From assembly GCA_027483535.1 (NCBI GenBank), contig JAIXUN010000003.1, forward strand, positions 124,001-188,000: a stretch of 64,000 bases of DNA. Direction: 5' to 3'. This document shows, in pieces, positions 35,150 through 42,010 of the stretch (its first letter is position 1; every line of letters begins with the position of its first letter). Position numbers and translations under genes: made by a program. Origin of the DNA: a bacterium. GTDB lineage: Bacteria > Armatimonadota > Fimbriimonadia > Fimbriimonadales > Fimbriimonadaceae. The notes under the pieces are model-generated. The model saw only the letters and a program-made list of their open reading frames with translations. It did no database searches and was not told the DNA's origin.

Positions 35150-35641
35150 TTAGGTCGTGATCAACGAGTCGATGCCTTTGCGCACGTCTGGTCGAGTGAT
35201 CTCGCCCCCGCCTTTTTGAACGAGGGCGCGAAGCTGGGCGAGGGTGGCCTTCACCTTCACTTGGTAGTGCGGGGTATCGCGCAGGGTTTTCCAATCGCCG
35301 CCCCAGGTGAGTCGGTGATCTTTTGCCAGCGTGCTGAGACGGTCGTACCAGGGCGAGGCGGTGAGATACTTGCGACCCGAGAAGAGTCCGATATCCCACG
35401 CCAGCCCGAAGTTGTGATAACTGTGCCCGCCGCGGGCTTTGGTGACAATGAATCCGGGCTTGGTTCGACCCTGGGCGTACAGCGCGTTCTGCTCGGCGAA
35501 GGTGCGGGTGCCGGCGATGATCTGAATGTCGATGTTTGCGGGAAGCATGGCTTTGGCGGCGATCATGAATCGCCGAGCCGCCGCTTCCGCTCTTGGAAGG
35601 AGAGACTGAAGATGCCTCTCCGTGCGTGCGTCAAAAGACAT
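35150..35641 (-). CDS. Endolysin, M15-family peptidoglycan peptidase
   Basis: 163 residues. IIAGTRTFAEQNALYAQGR near residue 41 and SYHNFGLAWDIG near 73 supply the zinc ligands (His and Asp) of the M15/VanY fold, with a third ligand in WGGDWKTLRDTPHYQ near 113-128 (HYQ in place of the common HFE). Phage members cut the L-Ala-D-Glu or D-Ala-linked peptide of the cell wall. No signal peptide, so release would need the holin-like neighbours. It heads the minus-strand virion cassette. Confidence 0.9.
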   Translation of the reverse strand: MSFDARTERHLQSLLPRAEAAARRFMIAAKAMLPANIDIQIIAGTRTFAEQNALYAQGRTKPGFIVTKARGGHSYHNFGLAWDIGLFSGRKYLTASPWYDRLSTLAKDHRLTWGGDWKTLRDTPHYQVKVKATLAQLRALVQKGGGEITRPDVRKGIDSLITT

Positions 35642-35815
35642 AGGAGAGTGGGTTGGCTGGTAAGCCTGTTTGGGGGTGCGGGAGGCCGGATACCAAGAGG
35701 CCCTTCGTGAAAAGGGGTGGTGGGTGCTTAATCCTGCTCTTGGTCCGGCTTCTCGAACGTTGATTTCGCTCGCCGGGGGTCGGTTTGGTCATAGTTCGAC
35801 CACCGGTAAGCGACT

Positions 35816-35848
35816 CCAATATTATAGACATATGTCTACTATTATTGG
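35816..35848. promoter_or_regulatory. Long imperfect inverted repeat at the right edge of the cassette
   Basis: CCAATATTATAGACATA and TATGTCTACTATTATTGG form a near-perfect dyad around AGACATATGTCT. The AT-rich site is in the 290-base gap between the lysin gene and the divergent toxin-antitoxin operon. It may be an operator or recombination site. Confidence 0.4.
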
Positions 35849-35899
35849 CAACCCCCCTTTTTGGAAATTTCCCGGAATTCGACTTTCTGCTTTTAGAAC

Positions 35900-35918
35900 T
35901 ACCACACTTGGTGTGGTA
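35900..35918. promoter_or_regulatory. Palindromic operator of the toxin-antitoxin operon
   Basis: TACCACAC TTG GTGTGGTA is a perfect 8-base inverted repeat with a 3-base spacer, 14 bases before the toxin start. Antitoxins with HTH domains normally repress their own operon at such sites. Confidence 0.65.
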
Positions 35919-35932
35919 TCTTTATTTCGACG

Positions 35933-36325
35933 ATGGAGGGTCGAGTATTCGCTACGAAGGACTTCGACAAGTATCGACGCAAGGTAGGTTGGTCGGATTC
36001 ACTCTTGATTGCAACTGTCCGAGAAATCGAAAGCGGTCTCTTTGATGCGGATTTGGGTTCGGGCCTTTTTAAGCGCAGAGTTGCAAGACCCGGGGCCGGG
36101 CGTTCATCCGGCTATCGAGTGGTGGTTGCGTTGAAGATCAACGAGAGGGCCTTTCTTGTGGACGCCTTCTCAAAGAACGACAAATCAAATCACTCACCGT
36201 CCGAGATACGAGCGTTGAAGATTTTGGCGTCGTATTTCCTTGACCTTACGGAGGAAGAACTAGGCATTGCCTTGGAAGCGAAGGTTATCGTCGAACTGGA
36301 AGAGAGTGAGAACATCAATGAGTAA
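35933..36325 (+). CDS. RelE/HigB-like toxin of a type II toxin-antitoxin pair
   Basis: 130 residues. FATKDFDKYRRKVGWSD at the start, a basic centre (GLFKRRVARPGAGRSSGYRVVVAL near 44-68) and FLVDAFSKNDKSN near 73-86 match the HigB2 branch of RelE-like mRNA interferases. The toxin-first order and the 8-base overlap with an HTH antitoxin support HigBA organisation. Active toxins cleave mRNA on ribosomes. Adjacent to the virion cassette, it could stabilise that region. Confidence 0.85.
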   Translation: MEGRVFATKDFDKYRRKVGWSDSLLIATVREIESGLFDADLGSGLFKRRVARPGAGRSSGYRVVVALKINERAFLVDAFSKNDKSNHSPSEIRALKILASYFLDLTEEELGIALEAKVIVELEESENINE

Positions 36326-36731
36326 TCCTAAGAAAGGACAAAGGATCGTAAGAGAATTTCGTGGAGACACAGGTTTCTATGAGGCTGCCGCCAGCGAGGA
36401 TCACCCCTCTGAAGTAGGTTCGTTGAACGACGGCAATACCCTCCTCACCGTCCACCGCATCATCGCTGACATGCACGAAGCAGGCGTGGCGGACAAAGCA
36501 ACGATGCGGAAGTTCGATGAACTATGCCTGACTCCGGTGACGCCGTTTCAGGCGGCCGAGATTAGGGAACTAAGAGAGCAAGCGGGCGTGAGTCAGGCCG
36601 TTCTTGCTAAGGTCCTAAACGTCACGGTCAGTACGGTTGGGCAGTGGGAGCGGGGCGAAAAGAAGCCGTCTGGAGCTGCCCTAAAGCTTCTCTCTCTGTT
36701 GAGGGCGAAAGGCCTTTCCGCCGTTTTTTGA
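36318..36731 (+). CDS. HigA/YiaG-like antitoxin with HTH domain
   Basis: 137 residues from ATG 36318; the frame is open upstream but within the toxin gene. The C-terminal HTH (residues 82-130) has the sequence order REQAGVSQAVLAKVLNVT, STVGQWERGEKKPSGAAL, characteristic of HigA2-type antitoxins. The N-terminal region probably wraps the toxin. It should repress the operon at the palindrome 35900-35918. Confidence 0.88.
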   Translation: MSNPKKGQRIVREFRGDTGFYEAAASEDHPSEVGSLNDGNTLLTVHRIIADMHEAGVADKATMRKFDELCLTPVTPFQAAEIRELREQAGVSQAVLAKVLNVTVSTVGQWERGEKKPSGAALKLLSLLRAKGLSAVF

Positions 36732-36791
36732 AGCCTGTCGTAGAGTCCGGGTCCAGCCACCTGTCTGAAAGCAAACCACACAAATATTCCA

Positions 36792-37001
36792 ATGAACGAA
36801 CAGAACCTATCAGATATCAATCGACAGGATTCCGCCGGGCAGATCGGCGTTCATTCTTCACTCGCGATCGAGCGTGAGGCCTGGCATTACGAGAATCCCA
36901 ATGCGCTGGCATCGGTGCAGCGTGGATTGGAACAATCTGCAAATGGAGAGACCCGATCACTGGGGAGCTTTTCCCAATTCGCAGAGGACGACCTCGCCTA
37001 A
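36792..37001 (+). CDS. Orphan antitoxin-like small protein
   Basis: 69 residues. The segment ERE-AWHYENPNALASVQRGLEQS followed by ETRSLGSFSQFA and an acidic end resembles the common short antitoxin pattern with W-x3-NP-x-AL-x-SV-x-GL-x-Q. No toxin gene follows in the expected place. No strong ribosome site is seen. It may protect against a toxin encoded elsewhere. Confidence 0.6.
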   Translation: MNEQNLSDINRQDSAGQIGVHSSLAIEREAWHYENPNALASVQRGLEQSANGETRSLGSFSQFAEDDLA

Positions 37002-37025
37002 CGCAGGAAATCTCCATCCGCCTAA

Positions 37026-37220
37026 GTGGCCGAGTTGAGCCTTTTCTGCGACTCAATACAACACTTTCTTCCGTCACTCAAACCCGTGCAGTACGATATG
37101 AGTGGCCGTGGTCAGGTGAATCTTTCCGAAGTAGCCGACGTCCTGTTCGCTCAAGATTTCGAACTAATCGCCCGATCCATCCGGCTTCCGAATGGACACC
37201 CACCTGCGAGTGAGGAATGA
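37026..37220 (+). CDS. Small hypothetical protein
   Basis: 64 residues from GTG 37026. No domain is recognised. The only support is a stop that overlaps the next start by ATGA and a moderate amino-acid composition. It may be non-coding. Confidence 0.3.
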   Translation: MAELSLFCDSIQHFLPSLKPVQYDMSGRGQVNLSEVADVLFAQDFELIARSIRLPNGHPPASEE

Positions 37221-37588
37221 ACGCATCAAGAATGCCAAAGACAAAAAACCCAAGACGACGAGCGCGCATCATCGGCGCGGCGTTTTTGGGGATTCTCGCA
37301 AGCGCACTCTACGCATGGGCAGTGATGTCCAACCCGTTCCCCTTCTATGCGCACGACACCGGGTCGGTGATTCGTATCGACGGTGTTTCCTTGCTGAGAG
37401 GGAAAGGACGCATGTATCTGTACCCTTGGAAGTGGGCTTACGATATCGAGGTGGAAACGCCGACCGAGGTGGTTCGAACGCGACTGTACCCATGGGCGGA
37501 AAAATCGACGTCCGGCTCGATACACGTGGATGAGAAGGGCGTGGTTGTTATCGCCGACACAAGAGGCATCAGCTCTCGGCGGAAGTGA
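37217..37588 (+). CDS. Small membrane-anchored hypothetical protein
   Basis: 123 residues. A basic start (TKNPRRRARI) followed by one membrane helix (IGAAFLGILASALYAWAVM near 19-37) suggests N-in anchoring with a strand-rich outer domain (VIRIDGVSLLRGKGRMYLYP). No family recognised. A CCGCCA/TGGCGG hairpin follows at 37597-37611. Confidence 0.55.
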   Translation: MNASRMPKTKNPRRRARIIGAAFLGILASALYAWAVMSNPFPFYAHDTGSVIRIDGVSLLRGKGRMYLYPWKWAYDIEVETPTEVVRTRLYPWAEKSTSGSIHVDEKGVVVIADTRGISSRRK

Positions 37589-37700
37589 AGAACCCTCCGC
37601 CAGCGTGGCGGCGATTTAGAAACAAAGTTAGGTCTTACCGATCCCCTCAACACTGGAGCAACCTGCACCATCGCGTGATTTAACTTTTGGAGAGAGCCTT

Positions 37701-38327
37701 ATGACCAAACTAGAGCGCTTCAAGGTGGTTGGATGGGTTTTCCTCATCAACCTCGGGTTGCCGATCATCTTCTCAAGGGTCTCAAAACTCAGTCATCAAC
37801 CTGGCTTTTCCCCTTTGACAAAGAATGAATTGGCGCTCTTCGTCACGGGCCTCGTCGGGGCAATCCTGTACGGTCTTCTCATCTTTTGGCCACGAATCGA
37901 TCCAAGGTCGGACGCAATTGTTAACCCAGAAAACGTACCGCCAAAGCCACCACCCACGTTCTCGCTAGACGAGCAGGGCCGTCAGAATCCCGCTCCGTTG
38001 ATCGAAACGGATATAGCACCCGGGGTGTTAAGCAACATTCATCAAAGAGTGAAGCTGGTGTTTGCGAGCGTGATCCTGCAGTGCTTCTTAGCGATGATGT
38101 ACCAACTGCTCTTCGTCGCGATCTTCGATCCCAAACATCGGACCTTTACTGAAGAGCTGGATTACAATCATCAAGAGGCACATTCCCAGGCATTAGCCGC
38201 ACTAATTGTTTGTCCGGTAGGTATTGCGCTGTTTCTGGGTCTTGTTCTTCGCGAGCCAAAAGTCTCTCGGTTCTTGCTGGACTTCGTTCGGTGGGTGTTC
38301 TTCAGTCGTTGTTCCGAACGAAGGTAG
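37701..38327 (+). CDS. Hypothetical membrane protein with four hydrophobic segments
   Basis: 208 residues. GGAGAGAG lies just before the ATG. Hydrophobic segments are at about 10-25, 45-65, 117-140 and 165-185, with a proline-rich loop (PPKPPPTF) between the second and third. No known family. It precedes another membrane protein gene in the same direction. Confidence 0.65.
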   Translation: MTKLERFKVVGWVFLINLGLPIIFSRVSKLSHQPGFSPLTKNELALFVTGLVGAILYGLLIFWPRIDPRSDAIVNPENVPPKPPPTFSLDEQGRQNPAPLIETDIAPGVLSNIHQRVKLVFASVILQCFLAMMYQLLFVAIFDPKHRTFTEELDYNHQEAHSQALAALIVCPVGIALFLGLVLREPKVSRFLLDFVRWVFFSRCSERR

Positions 38328-38362
38328 GTTCCTGCCGTCCATGTGCATCACCTTAAATCCAA

Positions 38363-39010
38363 ATGAGCCACAAGCAAGAATCGACCTTTGAGAAGAACAT
38401 CTATTTCCTATCCGGAATGGATATCATCGAGCAGCTGAATCACCTATCACGAGGAGAGATTCAATTTACCGAGCAAGAGATCGATGCGATTGTTGAAAAG
38501 TATCAAACGACAAGACGTTGGATAGCTATCTATATACTGACCTGCTTCGCGATCCTTGTCTCCCTGATCGTAATCACTTACAATGACGAGAGTATTGATC
38601 GGTCCTGGGTTACCGGATTTCTCTTGACTTCGCTACTCCCGCTCAAGATTGTTTTTGCCAAACTTGAACATCTTGAAATCAACTGCGTTGCGGTGTGCGT
38701 GCATTGGAAGGTGGTGAAGCATTGGAAGATTGTTCTTAATCTTTTCTCAATGAGATACCAAAGAGTTAACGAAGTCTGGCGTTCACGGGGCACGTTGGAA
38801 AAAACCAAGGGAGAAGAAGTTGGCGTTTACGCTTTGGCGGATTATGTGGACGCGATGACCGCCGCCGGAGTACAAGGTCGAGGCTTGCTCCGAGGGATCA
38901 ACCATTCTAGATTTCTCTCTCTGTCTAAACACTACTTGCTGCCCATCGAGCACCCCGGCGCAGACCGACTACATGAGGCGCTGTTGCAGTGGCAAAAGGG
39001 TCTCAAATGA
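38363..39010 (+). CDS. Hypothetical membrane protein with two helices
   Basis: 215 residues. A cytoplasmic helical N-terminus is followed by two membrane helices (RWIAIYILTCFAILVSLIVIT near 51-71 and VTGFLLTSLLPLKIVFA near 82-98) and a C-terminal soluble part. The last 21 codons (EHPGADRLHEALLQWQKGLK and stop) are duplicated, degenerate, at 39327-39389, so the gene once had a tandem copy. Confidence 0.65.
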   Translation: MSHKQESTFEKNIYFLSGMDIIEQLNHLSRGEIQFTEQEIDAIVEKYQTTRRWIAIYILTCFAILVSLIVITYNDESIDRSWVTGFLLTSLLPLKIVFAKLEHLEINCVAVCVHWKVVKHWKIVLNLFSMRYQRVNEVWRSRGTLEKTKGEEVGVYALADYVDAMTAAGVQGRGLLRGINHSRFLSLSKHYLLPIEHPGADRLHEALLQWQKGLK

Positions 39011-39053
39011 ACCTGCAAACTCGAGGTCAACGACCCTACCCCTGATCCTGTGT

Positions 39054-39284
39054 ATGAAACCCTTATCTCAAGAATCCAGAAAAAGGCTCAGGACGTGCCT
39101 GCTCTACATTGCGTTGCCGTAGGCGTGCTTCGACCTCGTTCAAACCCTTTTTTATCTGAATATTTTCGTTCCCCTCAGATTCGACTCAGAGATGGTGTTA
39201 ATCATCTTTTTATTAATCGCCTATCCGTTAGGTTTGACGCTCTTGATTTGGATTGTTTGGGAATACATCGCAAGGCGAAAGTAG
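39054..39284 (+). pseudogene. Small two-helix membrane protein gene interrupted by an amber codon
   Basis: From ATG 39054 the frame encodes 22 residues (PLSQESRKRLRTCLLYIALP), then TAG at 39120-39122, then 53 further residues in the same frame ending at TAG 39284: FDLVQTLFYLNIFVPL and MVLIIFLLIAYPLGLTLL with a basic end WEYIARRK. Both halves are strongly hydrophobic with the right spacing for two membrane helices, so the amber codon most likely broke a real gene. A GTG-started frame overlapping at 39050 is a shadow. Confidence 0.5.
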
Positions 39285-39326
39285 AGCTGAACGAATATGC
39301 GGATCCATGCTGACGGCCAGAGGACA

Positions 39327-39389
39327 AAGCACCCCGGCACAGACCGATATCACGAGGGGCTGTTGCTCTGGAAACTGGCCCGCAAATGA
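39327..39389 (+). repeat. Remnant copy of the end of the membrane protein gene at 38363
   Basis: Sixty-three bases encode KHPGTDRYHEGLLLWKLARK and a stop, matching EHPGADRLHEALLQWQKGLK and stop at 38948-39010 codon for codon. The rest of the copy is gone, replaced by the interrupted membrane gene and spacer. Confidence 0.7.
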
Positions 39390-39405
39390 CCTTAGGGAAA
39401 CAAAA

Positions 39406-39939
39406 ATGACGATTGAGGAAGTGAAAGAGCAATTTGCCGATGTCATGGTTCTTCCAGAACAAGAGCTGGATCAATATAAGGCAGGTTTCGCCGATTACGA
39501 CCCACTTTGGGCAGATGAGCTCGATCCCATGCCTGCACTAGATGCCGACATCAGCATTGGGATTCTTCCGTTCTTCACAACGCCAACCGTTGCCGTTTGG
39601 ATGCTTGGGCGGTCTGCCGCAACGATGCTTAGAATCATGAACGGAGAGGAGGACTACCTTCTGCCGATGGAGCTATCCGACTTTTTCTTCCGCATTGAGG
39701 AGGAGGTGAAAACCACCATTCTGAGAGAGGTGTCTGCTTACAGCGAAGACGCCGAAATTCCCGGAGAGGGGCTGCGCTCACACTGGCAGCTTGTTAAAAA
39801 GGACCATCTCATCTGCTTCTCGCAGGTACTAGCACTTTTCGATGCTTCGGAGTTTCGGACACCTCAATCTAGAGCTCTCTATCGCATGGTGTTTAGTCTG
39901 TTTACAACAGACCCTTTTCCGACCTGGGACAGCGATTAG
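39406..39939 (+). CDS. Hypothetical protein
   Basis: 177 residues from ATG 39406, with AGGGA 9 bases upstream; the frame is open to 39253 but that part crosses the degenerate repeat. Mostly helical and acidic, with LDADISIGILPFFTTPTVAVW near residue 45 and RIEEEVKTTILREVSAYSED near 104. No known domain. It ends a run of small accessory genes before the anti-sigma gene. Confidence 0.65.
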   Translation: MTIEEVKEQFADVMVLPEQELDQYKAGFADYDPLWADELDPMPALDADISIGILPFFTTPTVAVWMLGRSAATMLRIMNGEEDYLLPMELSDFFFRIEEEVKTTILREVSAYSEDAEIPGEGLRSHWQLVKKDHLICFSQVLALFDASEFRTPQSRALYRMVFSLFTTDPFPTWDSD

Positions 39940-39974
39940 TCAAACACCTGGGCTCGATAACTTTTTAGGCCCGC

Positions 39975-40715
39975 TTAGTGTTTCTCGTGCCCGTGCGTGA
40001 CCGCACACAGTTTGGCCAAGATCATCTCCGCGATGCGTCGACGATCCGCCGCATTGCCACCCGTGAGATAGAACGACATTCCGCAGTGCGACCAGCCGAT
40101 GCCCTTGCCAGACTTCATCACCACGTCATGAACCTGCTCGCCAGGCAGATTGGCGTTGTCGATCGCCTCCGTGCCCTGCTTCATATAAAGCCGATACTCG
40201 GTGCCTTCCGACTCGTACGTGTACGCCGCCCAATCCGGACCGCATTCGCCCTTCACCAAGCAGCAAGAGGTTCCGCAGTCCAAGGCCGGAGCCGCGATGC
40301 CCGTCTCTTTCGCCACCCAAGAAGCGGCGGCGGCGGGAGTGAGTCCGGCGCGAACCGACACCACCGAGCCCTTCGCAAAGTTCATCGGATCGTAGTTGAA
40401 GCGCAGGTAGCCACCCACCATCAGCACCATCAACATAGGAACGAACGCCCACCGAATCCACGGCGATCGCGGCGAGACCACGGGTGCTTTCGACTTCGGA
40501 ATCAACGCTTCCAACCGCTCTCTAGGAACGGCAATGTCCAACCTAGAATCGAACAGCGCCGCTTTAAACGTGCGAAGGGCCGCCACTTCGGCTTGAAGCT
40601 CTTCGGAGGTCGCCAGCTCGCTCTCGAACGCGCGCAGTTCGGCGCCACTCAGGTCACCGTCCACATATCGCTGGATCAACTCGTCTCGACCGTTCATCTC
40701 CATCTCTGGATTCAT
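39975..40715 (-). CDS. Anti-sigma factor-like membrane protein
   Basis: 246 residues from ATG 40715. An N-terminal helical region (RDELIQRYVDGDLSGAELRAFE) is the usual sigma-binding layout, though the HxxxCxxC zinc motif of ZAS anti-sigma factors is missing. One membrane helix (WAFVPMLMVLMVGGYLRF near 93-110) and an outer domain with a cluster of cysteines (DCGTSCCLVKGECG near 157) follow. The start is 2 bases downstream of the sigma gene stop, so the pair is translated together. The cysteine cluster could sense redox or metal. Confidence 0.8.
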   Translation of the reverse strand: MNPEMEMNGRDELIQRYVDGDLSGAELRAFESELATSEELQAEVAALRTFKAALFDSRLDIAVPRERLEALIPKSKAPVVSPRSPWIRWAFVPMLMVLMVGGYLRFNYDPMNFAKGSVVSVRAGLTPAAAASWVAKETGIAAPALDCGTSCCLVKGECGPDWAAYTYESEGTEYRLYMKQGTEAIDNANLPGEQVHDVVMKSGKGIGWSHCGMSFYLTGGNAADRRRIAEMILAKLCAVTHGHEKH

Positions 40716-40717
40716 CT

Positions 40718-41281
40718 CTAGTGCGCACCTTCCGCAACAAAATCTGCGAGCAACTCTCTTAGTCTTGCTCTGGCTCGGAAAAGGCGGGATCGAACCGTTC
40801 CAAGCGGTATGTCGAGCGCTTCCGAAACTTCTTCGTAGCTCATCTGCTCCACGTCGCAAAGCAGCGAAACCATTCGAAACTCTTCCGGCAACTGCTCCAT
40901 GGCCTGAATGATCCGCTCGCTGTTCAGCCGATCCGCGATTCCGGTCCAAGACTTGTTCTGATCACCGACCTCCAGATCCAGCTCGGTTTCTTCCGGACGA
41001 GACCGTTGCTTGCGTCGCAGGCCCAAAAACTCGTTCTTTAGAATGCGAATGAGCCAACTGCGCGTGTGTTCGCCGTCGAACCGATTCCAGTTCTTGTAAC
41101 CCAGCAACAGGGTTTGACCGACGATGTCTTCGGCTTCTTCGGCGTTGCGAGTCATTCGGCGAGCCACTCGGTACAGCACATCCAAATGAGGACGCACCGC
41201 TTCTTCGAAGCTTCCGCGACCCCCGCTGTGAGTTTGAGATTTGGGGGCAAACATCTCTATGGCTCGGTTCAGTCCGTGCAT
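40718..41281 (-). CDS. ECF-family RNA polymerase sigma factor
   Basis: 187 residues. Region 2 lies at residues 27-90 (DVLYRVARRMTRNAEEAEDIVGQT, WLIRILKNEFL) and region 4 at 125-180 (QAMEQLPEEFRMVSLL, SYEEVSEALDIPLGTVRSRLFRARARL). It recruits RNA polymerase to a small regulon and is held by the downstream anti-sigma factor. The upstream DNA has a 16-base tandem repeat (41328-41369). Confidence 0.95.
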   Translation of the reverse strand: MHGLNRAIEMFAPKSQTHSGGRGSFEEAVRPHLDVLYRVARRMTRNAEEAEDIVGQTLLLGYKNWNRFDGEHTRSWLIRILKNEFLGLRRKQRSRPEETELDLEVGDQNKSWTGIADRLNSERIIQAMEQLPEEFRMVSLLCDVEQMSYEEVSEALDIPLGTVRSRLFRARARLRELLADFVAEGAH

Positions 41282-41327
41282 ACCCTATCCGCCGGGCGTT
41301 TCGTTCCGCACCCGTTTCCCTACGTCG

Positions 41328-41369
41328 AGGTTTTCCCTTGCTAAGGTTTCCCCTTGCTAAGGTTTTCCT
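41328..41369. repeat. Tandem 16-base repeat upstream of the sigma gene
   Basis: aggttttcccttgcta and aggtttccccttgcta are adjacent, followed by a partial third copy. It lies about 50-90 bases before the sigma start and could be a regulatory iteron. Confidence 0.6.
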
Positions 41370-41456
41370 GCGCAGAACAACGGCTGCGATGATTCCCAAT
41401 GCGCCCCACCCTAAGCGGGTTCCCGAAAATGGAACGTTTCGTGACAACATAAAGGG

Positions 41457-41780
41457 GTGACGCCGGACGAACACGGATTTCTACTAGGCATCCTGGTGGG
41501 AGAAGGCAGCTTTGGCGGAGACGGTAAGCAGCCGCAAGTCTCGGTGCGCATGCACGAGCGTCACGAGCAGTTGTTTAAGCGGCTGGAGTCGTTGATCGAG
41601 GGCTCCAAGCTGTACGGACCGTATCACCATTCCAACCGGGCCTACTATCAGTGGATGGTTCGCGGCGAACCGCTGAAAACCCTCATCCAAAACGGCTTTT
41701 TCGACCCCATCGAGCAATGGGATTCCTACGCCTGGGAGCGGTTCCAGACCATGTGCACCAAGTATCGGATAAAGAAATAA
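41457..41780 (+). CDS. Stand-alone LAGLIDADG-like endonuclease-fold protein
   Basis: 107 residues from GTG 41457. FLLGILVGEGSFGGDG near residue 8 corresponds to the LAGLIDADG helix with its acidic catalytic residue (GEGSF as in many free-standing members). It is followed by strand-rich segments (QVSVRMHERHEQLFKRL, YYQWMVRG) of one repeat. The protein is a single-motif form, which would work as a homodimer. No intron or intein was seen next to it. It ends in a strong terminator. Confidence 0.7.
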   Translation: MTPDEHGFLLGILVGEGSFGGDGKQPQVSVRMHERHEQLFKRLESLIEGSKLYGPYHHSNRAYYQWMVRGEPLKTLIQNGFFDPIEQWDSYAWERFQTMCTKYRIKK

Positions 41781-41803
41781 CCCCGCCGATACGGGCGGGG
41801 TTA
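41778..41803. terminator. Bidirectional terminator
   Basis: TAACCCCGCC pairs with GGGCGGGGTTA around GATAC. It lies between the convergent LAGLIDADG-like gene and the lipoprotein gene. Confidence 0.75.
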
Positions 41804-41827
41804 TCAAGAGACTTACCGAAAGAAGAT

Positions 41828-42010
41828 TTACTTCTTGTTTGGATTGTTGGGGTCGTTTTGAGCCGGAACCATCACAAAGGTCGGCTCCTTTCCTTCAACC
41901 TCACCATCCGCGTTGCGCCTTTGCGCATCGGCGATCGGAGCATCGCTGCCCTGACAGCCGACCAAACCAAGGGCGACGACCAGAATCAAAAAGGCAAAGA
42001 TTCTCTTCAT
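41828..42010 (-). CDS. Small lipoprotein
   Basis: 60 residues. Signal peptide [19 protein letters not shown] with a lipobox (Cys19), then a short polar mature part rich in Asn/Pro/Asp. Its ATG overlaps the stop of the pseudopilin gene (TGATG), so the two are translationally coupled. Mature function unknown. Confidence 0.75.
   Translation of the reverse strand: MKRIFAFLILVVALGLVGCQGSDAPIADAQRRNADGEVEGKEPTFVMVPAQNDPNNPNKK

Noticed and set aside
39050-39313. An 87-codon + strand frame from GTG 39050
   Set aside because: It is out of frame with the membrane-helix reading of the same DNA and gives a non-descript sequence.
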